Below are positions 1-5,335 of a stretch of 5,335 bases of DNA, piece after piece. This DNA comes from Flavobacteriales bacterium. Its GTDB lineage: Bacteria > Bacteroidota > Bacteroidia > Flavobacteriales > Flavobacteriaceae. A program made the position numbers and the translations under genes. Position 1 is the stretch's first letter; every line of letters starts with the position of its first letter. The stretch spans positions 1-5,335 of the forward strand of contig JAMONI010000351.1 in assembly GCA_027065935.1 (NCBI GenBank), written 5' to 3'. The notes beneath the pieces were generated by a model. That model was not told where the DNA came from and did no database searches. It was given only the letters and a program-made list of their open reading frames with translations.

Positions 1-1477
1 TTTTATGATAATCCGCATTGATATCCCATCCCAGAAAATGGTCCGAGAGTAAAAACGGTAGCAAAAAATACGGAGCAATCATAGCCGAAATTTCGCTCCA
101 AGCATTGATGCGCCACCAATACCAGCGCAAAATCAATACGGCACCGATACCACCGCTTGCGATCAAAATGATTTTCCAAGCATCGCTGATTCGCTCCAAT
201 TGAGTGGTAATAATGAAAGCAATCAACATCATAATGAAGGTGGCTATACGGGAAATTTTAACATAATATTTTTCCGAAGCTCCCGGTTTTACGAAAGGCC
301 GCCATAAATCGTTAACGATATAGGACGTTCCCCACACGGTTTGTGAGGCCAAAGTGGACATATAAGCGGCAAAAAAAGCGGCAAGCATCAAACCTACCCA
401 TCCCGAAGGAAGCAAATCCCGGATAAGCATTACGTAAGTAGCACCTTTATCCGTTGCGGAAGGATACAAAACCAAAGCGACCAATGCCGCCAATATCCAA
501 GGCCAAGGGCGTAATGCATAATGTGCAATATTGAACCACAGGGTGGCAAACAAGGCGTGTTTTTCGTTTTTGGCACTCATCATTCTTTGCGCGATGTATC
601 CGCCACCTCCGGGTTCGGCACCCGGATACCAGCTGGCCCACCATTGCACGCCGAGATAGGTAAACAAAGCAAGCCCCGACATTTTCAGCAATTGCATTCC
701 GTTAAAACCCGAAGTATCGACAGTTTGGGCGTCATTTACCACGGGGAAAAAGTCAAAAACCCATTTTACGTCGGCAAGGGCGCTTTTCAATCCTTCCATT
801 CCGCCTACATGATTCACTGCATAAAAGGCCAACACAATGCTTCCTGTCATGGCCATAACAAATTGAAAACTGTCCGTAACCGAAACGCCCATCAGTCCCG
901 AAAGTGAAGCATAAAACGCCACAAAAAGCATCATTAAAGCTACATAAAGGGTATGCGCCGATAGTGTTATGCCGAACAAGTGAACTTCACGCATTCCCAT
1001 GAAGGTCAGTTCGGGAAACATCACGCTTAATATTTTGACCATAGCCAAATTAACCCAAGCAATTACGATGGCATTCATCAAAATGCCGATATACACCGCC
1101 CGGAAACCGCGTAAAAATTTAGCGGGTTTACCGGCATAACGAATGTCCACGAATTCCGCATCGGTAAGAATGTGGGCGCGACGCCATAGGCGTGCAAAGA
1201 AAAAAACGGTTAAAATCCCGCCGATGACCATGTTCCACCAAAGCCAATTGCCCGAAATACCGTGTTGGGCCACTAATTCCGTGACGGCAAGCGGCGTGTC
1301 GGCGGCAAAGGTGGTGGCCACCATACTCGTGCCGGCAATCCACCAAGGCAGATTTCTTCCGCTAAGAAAAAAACTTCCGGTGTCTTTTCCCGCCCGTTTT
1401 GAAAAATATATCGAAATGGCAAGACTAAAAACAAAATATGCGATAATAATCAACCAGTCTATAGCTTGGATGTGCAT
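1..1477 (-). CDS. Sodium:solute symporter (SSS family), 3' end cut by window edge
   Basis: This is an integral membrane transporter of the sodium:solute symporter family, expected to use the sodium gradient to import a small solute such as a sugar. The frame is open from an ATG at 1477 to the left edge, giving 492 residues without a stop. About 12 hydrophobic segments are visible, at roughly 5-25, 42-62, 75-96, 124-152, 172-192, 198-222, 262-280, 308-338, 358-388, 408-424, 432-452 and 462-478. Segment 358-388 contains AAYMSTLAS, which resembles the vSGLT helix with the sodium-binding Ser pair. A Trp/Gly-rich stretch at 279-293 (WWASWYPGAEPGGGG) and RWYWWRINAWSE at 451-462 recall a Bacteroidota branch of the family. 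Such proteins are often near 600 residues, so perhaps 100 are missing. The start follows an A/T-rich leader with no clear Shine-Dalgarno sequence. A terminator separates it from gapA, so it is probably transcribed separately. The substrate is unknown. Confidence 0.92.
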   Translation of the reverse strand, partial: MHIQAIDWLIIIAYFVFSLAISIYFSKRAGKDTGSFFLSGRNLPWWIAGTSMVATTFAADTPLAVTELVAQHGISGNWLWWNMVIGGILTVFFFARLWRRAHILTDAEFVDIRYAGKPAKFLRGFRAVYIGILMNAIVIAWVNLAMVKILSVMFPELTFMGMREVHLFGITLSAHTLYVALMMLFVAFYASLSGLMGVSVTDSFQFVMAMTGSIVLAFYAVNHVGGMEGLKSALADVKWVFDFFPVVNDAQTVDTSGFNGMQLLKMSGLALFTYLGVQWWASWYPGAEPGGGGYIAQRMMSAKNEKHALFATLWFNIAHYALRPWPWILAALVALVLYPSATDKGATYVMLIRDLLPSGWVGLMLAAFFAAYMSTLASQTVWGTSYIVNDLWRPFVKPGASEKYYVKISRIATFIMMLIAFIITTQLERISDAWKIILIASGGIGAVLILRWYWWRINAWSEISAMIAPYFLLPFLLSDHFLGWDINADYHK

Positions 1478-1498
1478 GATTTATTATTTTTTGACGGA

Positions 1499-1529
1499 TA
1501 AATATACGGAATTAGAAGGGGCCAACAAA
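1499..1529 (-). promoter_or_regulatory. Candidate Bacteroidota-type promoter for the symporter gene
   Basis: Reading the minus strand, TTTG lies at 1529-1526 and TATATTTA at 1506-1499, separated by 19 bases. This fits the Bacteroidota sigma-factor pattern of TTTG near -33 and TAnnTTTG near -7, with only the last base of the -7 box differing. Transcription would start near 1494, leaving a short A-rich leader before the ATG at 1477. The TTTG box is the end of the T-tract of the upstream terminator. The region is AT-rich, so a chance match is possible. Confidence 0.45.
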
Positions 1530-1553
1530 AAAAACCGTCCTTGAGGACGGTTT
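1527..1553 (-). terminator. Intrinsic terminator downstream of gapA
   Basis: On the minus strand, a perfect 9-bp stem AAACCGTCC / GGACGGTTT with a TCAA loop (1553-1532) runs into eight consecutive T (1534-1527). It begins 22 bases after the gapA stop codon, the usual place for a rho-independent terminator. It should end the nagB-like/pfkA/gapA transcript before the symporter gene. In the opposite direction only TTTATAT follows the stem, so it looks one-directional. Confidence 0.9.
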
Positions 1554-1575
1554 ATATGGCAAATAGAAAGCGGGA

Positions 1576-2589
<1,014 letters not shown>

Positions 2590-3579
2590 TTAGGTGGTTA
2601 AAATTTCAATGATGTTAATGAGTTCTTGATTGACGGGTTTTTGTTTTTGGGTAGCCACTTCCAGCGGATACACTACGATTCGATTGTTTTGGTATCCGAC
2701 TACTTTTTTGCTTTGTCCGTCGAGTAAAGCTTCCACGGCTTTGACACCCAGCCGGCTGGCCAGTACGCGGTCGAATGTGGTGGGCGAACCGCCACGTTGA
2801 ATATGTCCGATGATGACCACTCTGACTTCGTATTCTTTGAGATGATTTTCCACGTATTTGGCCAGTTCGAATACGTTTTTTCCCGTTTTGTCGCCTTCGG
2901 CTACGACAACAATACTACTTGTTTTGCCCGAACGTTTGCTTCGTTGCAGGGAGACGAGAAGTTCGTTAAGTCCGCGGTCTTCTTCGGGAATGAGAATGTC
3001 TTCCGCCCCGCCGGCTATACCGCTATAGAGCGCAAGAAATCCTGCATTGCGCCCCATGACTTCTATAAAGAACAAGCGGTTATGCGAACTGGCCGTGTCG
3101 CGAATTTTATCGATGGCTTCCATGGCGGTGTTGGAGGCCGTATCGAATCCGATGGAGAAATCCGTTCCGTTAATGTCGTTGTCTATGGTGGCGGGGATTC
3201 CGATTACGGGTATGTCGAATTCTTCCGAAAAAATTTTCATGCCGCGAAACGAACCGTCGCCACCGATGACCACTAAAGCGTCGATGTTGTTTTTTTTGAG
3301 GTTTTCAAAGGCTTTTCTACGTCCTTCGGGAGTTCTGAAGGCTTTGGAACGTGCGGTTTTGAGGATGGTTCCGCCACGATTGATAATATTGCTGACTTTT
3401 CTTGCGGTAAACCGTTCCATATCGCCTTCGATCAGTCCTTGATAACCGCGATAAATGCCGAAAACGTCTTTTTTGTAAAAAACCGACGAACGGACAACGG
3501 CTCTGATAGCGGCATTCATACCCGGAGCGTCGCCTCCCGAAGTCATTACGGCTATATTTTGTATTTTGGTAATGGCCAT
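2590..3579 (-). CDS. pfkA: ATP-dependent 6-phosphofructokinase
   Basis: Cytoplasmic enzyme that phosphorylates fructose-6-phosphate to fructose-1,6-bisphosphate, the committed step of glycolysis. At 329 residues it is close to the usual 320 of the bacterial homotetrameric PFK. Visible motifs are the nucleotide loop SGGDAPGMNAAIR (14-26), GGDGS (106-110), TIDNDI (131-136) with catalytic Asp133, EVMGR (173-177), and GHIQRGGSP (258-266). Gly109 matches E. coli Gly104, and the position of E. coli Gly124 is Ala130. PPi-dependent enzymes have Asp and Lys at these sites, so ATP is the likely phosphoryl donor. Arg168, Arg253 and His259 match fructose-6-phosphate contacts Arg162, Arg243 and His249. 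Arg26 and Arg30 match effector-site Arg21 and Arg25, so allosteric control is plausible. It starts 12 bases after the stop of the NagB-like gene and ends 12 bases before gapA, which indicates one operon. Confidence 0.98.
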   Translation of the reverse strand: MAITKIQNIAVMTSGGDAPGMNAAIRAVVRSSVFYKKDVFGIYRGYQGLIEGDMERFTARKVSNIINRGGTILKTARSKAFRTPEGRRKAFENLKKNNIDALVVIGGDGSFRGMKIFSEEFDIPVIGIPATIDNDINGTDFSIGFDTASNTAMEAIDKIRDTASSHNRLFFIEVMGRNAGFLALYSGIAGGAEDILIPEEDRGLNELLVSLQRSKRSGKTSSIVVVAEGDKTGKNVFELAKYVENHLKEYEVRVVIIGHIQRGGSPTTFDRVLASRLGVKAVEALLDGQSKKVVGYQNNRIVVYPLEVATQKQKPVNQELINIIEILTT

Positions 3580-3591
3580 AAGTTTTGGTTT

Positions 3592-5335
3592 TTAAAAATA
3601 ATATCGTTTAAAGGCTTCCATGGCTTCATATTCCGCAAGTCCCAATTTATCGAATTTTCGGGCTAATTCTTTGTTTCGTTCTTCCGCCCGCATCCAAAAT
3701 TCCCTGATATCGTCACCGCGATACAGGACGATGTCTTTTTGCGATTGATGATAGAAAATGGCGTGTCTTTTTTTCAATACTTGATCGGGACTCATCGGTA
3801 CGGTCATATCGATTTCGGGGATGTCGTATTCGTCCCAAGCGCCGCGGTACAGCCATACGCGGATATCTTTGGCGTAAGGTTTTTTCTTGACTTTTTCCAG
3901 GGCTTTGGCCAAAGTTTCGAACGAGAGTTGATGCGTACCGTGGGGGTCGGCGAAATCGCCTGCGGCAAAAATTTGATGCGGTTTGATGTAGTCGATTATA
4001 TTAAAGACAATGTCGATGTCTCTTTTGGAAATGCGTCGTTTGTGAACTTCGGGGGCATCGTAAAAAGGCAAATCGAGGAAATGGATATTGTTGATGGGAA
4101 CGCCCAAGTATCGCAAGGCGGCGATGGCTTCGGCGCGTCGTATGCCGGCCTTGAGTTTTTTTAGGTCTTCACTGTCGGACAGGCGGTGTTTTTGTTGGAG
4201 TTCTGCGATTAATTTGTTGGTAAGTTCGTTGGAATATCCCGTAAACATGTTGACTTCGAGGAATTTTAAAGCTTCTTCGTCCGATACGGCGCTATAGCCG
4301 GCCACTTGGTAGGCTACGTGGACTTCGTGCCCCTGTTCGACCAGCCGGTCCAAAGTGCCGCCCATGGAAATGACGTCGTCGTCGGGGTGGGGGCTGAATA
4401 CGATGATACGTTTTTTGGCGGGATGCGCCCGTTCGGGGCGGTTGGTATCGTCGGCATTGGGTTTTCCGCCGGGCCATCCGGTAATGGTATGTTGGATTTT
4501 GTTGAAAATATCGATATTGAGGTCGTAAGCCGAGCCCCGTTGGGCAATCAGGTCGGCAAGATAGTTTTGATTGTATTCGTTATCGGTTAGTTTGAGAATG
4601 GGACGGCGGGTTTTTTCGCTGAGCCATACCACGGCTTTTTTGGCCATCCGGTCATCCCATTTGACGTCTCTAACGATCCATGGGGTGTCGATCCGGGTGA
4701 GTTTGGAGGCCGCTTCATTGTCCAAGACGAAGGTGGTGTTGGGGTGTTTTTGCAGATATGTGGCCGGAATGTCGGAGGTGATTTCACCTTCAACGGTTTT
4801 GTGGATAATATCGGCTTTTTTCTTGGACCAAGCCAGGAGAATGATTCTCCGGGCTTTCATGATGGTGGAAATTCCCATGGTAATGGCCTTTCGCGGCACG
4901 TTGTTCAGTCCGTGGAATGACGGAGCGGCATCTACCCGTGTAATATGTGCCAGCGTAATCAAACGGGTGCGGGAATTGATATGCGAACCGGGTTCGTTAA
5001 ATCCGATATGACCGGAACGTCCGATGCCGAGTAGTTGAAAATCCAGCCCGCCGGCTTCTTCGATTTGTTGTTCGTAGAACATACAGTAGTCATTGATTTT
5101 ATCCAAAGGAACGGTTCCGTCGGGAATATGGATATTTTTCCGGTCGATGTCGATGTGGTTAAACAGGTATTGGTCCATAAAGTAGTGGTAGGAGTTGGGA
5201 TTGAGCGGGTCCATCGGGTAGTATTCGTCCAGGTTAAAAGTGATTACGTTTTTAAAGCTCAATCCTTCTTCTCGATGCATTCGGATGAGTTCGTCGTACA
5301 CTTTGATGGGGGAAGCTCCTGTGGCGAGTCCCAAA
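3592..5335 (-). CDS. nagB: NagB-like / LmbE (PIG-L) deacetylase fusion protein, N-terminus outside window
   Basis: Two-domain cytoplasmic protein; 580 residues are visible (numbered from the TTG at 5334, which is an internal Leu codon). Judging by E. coli NagB alignment, at least 36 N-terminal residues lie beyond the edge. Residues 1-240 resemble glucosamine-6-phosphate deaminase, which converts glucosamine-6-phosphate to fructose-6-phosphate and ammonia: phosphate loop ATGASP (4-9), NLDEY with Asp36 (E. coli Asp72), GHIGFNEPGS with His109 and Glu114 (His143, Glu148), and Lys173 (Lys208). Ser107 replaces ring-opening Asp141, so deaminase activity is doubtful. After a linker (about 241-305), residues 306-545 form an LmbE/PIG-L domain, a zinc-dependent N-acetylglucosaminyl deacetylase fold. 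PHPDDD (315-320) gives zinc ligands His316 and Asp319 and base Asp318, and DPHGTH (463-468) gives the third ligand. Proteins with this architecture are annotated in Bacteroides as deaminase-like; their function is not established to my knowledge. pfkA follows after 12 bases. Confidence 0.94.
   Translation of the reverse strand, partial: LGLATGASPIKVYDELIRMHREEGLSFKNVITFNLDEYYPMDPLNPNSYHYFMDQYLFNHIDIDRKNIHIPDGTVPLDKINDYCMFYEQQIEEAGGLDFQLLGIGRSGHIGFNEPGSHINSRTRLITLAHITRVDAAPSFHGLNNVPRKAITMGISTIMKARRIILLAWSKKKADIIHKTVEGEITSDIPATYLQKHPNTTFVLDNEAASKLTRIDTPWIVRDVKWDDRMAKKAVVWLSEKTRRPILKLTDNEYNQNYLADLIAQRGSAYDLNIDIFNKIQHTITGWPGGKPNADDTNRPERAHPAKKRIIVFSPHPDDDVISMGGTLDRLVEQGHEVHVAYQVAGYSAVSDEEALKFLEVNMFTGYSNELTNKLIAELQQKHRLSDSEDLKKLKAGIRRAEAIAALRYLGVPINNIHFLDLPFYDAPEVHKRRISKRDIDIVFNIIDYIKPHQIFAAGDFADPHGTHQLSFETLAKALEKVKKKPYAKDIRVWLYRGAWDEYDIPEIDMTVPMSPDQVLKKRHAIFYHQSQKDIVLYRGDDIREFWMRAEERNKELARKFDKLGLAEYEAMEAFKRYYF

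Noticed and set aside
521..907. Plus-strand open frame of 128 codons
   Set aside because: It is antisense to the continuous symporter frame and its translation has no membrane or domain character.
447..1346. Two short minus-strand open frames (447-644 and 1128-1346) inside the symporter region
   Set aside because: They are in a different frame from the symporter, which is unbroken from 1477 to the left edge, so they do not indicate a frameshift.
3580..3612. Possible promoter ahead of pfkA (TATTTTTA at the end of the NagB-like gene)
   Set aside because: It resembles TAnnTTTG, but no TTTG lies about 19 bases upstream, and the 12-base gap between genes points to co-transcription.
3741..4164. 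Plus-strand open frames opposite the LmbE domain
   Set aside because: They are antisense to a well-conserved domain and have no recognisable features of their own.
5332..5334. TTG at the right edge as the start codon of the NagB-like protein
   Set aside because: It falls inside the conserved LGLATG strand and loop of the NagB fold, so it is an internal Leu codon and the true start lies outside the window.

Overview
The window carries four protein-coding genes, all on the minus strand, packed almost without gaps. Both outer genes run off the window edges. The protein sequences point to a member of the Bacteroidota: a fused glucosamine-6-phosphate deaminase-like/LmbE protein of the kind annotated in that phylum, a sodium:solute symporter with a Trp-rich insertion that I recall from the same phylum, A-rich translation starts without a clear Shine-Dalgarno sequence, and a candidate promoter fitting the Bacteroidota TTTG / TAnnTTTG pattern. 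This is inference from sequence reading; no database search was possible.

Layout in the direction of transcription (right to left). Positions 5335-3592 hold the 3' part of a two-domain protein: an N-terminal NagB-like domain and a C-terminal LmbE/PIG-L zinc deacetylase domain. After 12 bases comes pfkA (3579-2590, ATP-dependent 6-phosphofructokinase), and after another 12 bases gapA (2577-1576, glyceraldehyde-3-phosphate dehydrogenase). These three look like one transcription unit, closed by a strong intrinsic terminator at 1527-1553. Its T-tract runs directly into a candidate promoter for the next gene, a sodium:solute symporter (1477 to beyond position 1). The symporter is open in frame over 492 codons and is cut by the left edge before its stop.

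How the genes fit together: pfkA and gapA are core glycolysis. A NagB-type reaction would deliver fructose-6-phosphate, the substrate of PfkA, so the operon could join amino-sugar breakdown to glycolysis. However, the NagB-like domain lacks the residue equivalent to the ring-opening Asp141 of E. coli NagB and apparently also the phosphate-binding Arg172, so its real activity is uncertain. The symporter's substrate cannot be read from the sequence; a sugar or amino sugar would suit the context but is not shown.

I found no mobile elements, CRISPR arrays, RNA genes or clear defence genes. The window is mostly ordinary metabolic DNA. The altered active site of the fusion protein and the terminator/promoter overlap are the points most worth a second look.
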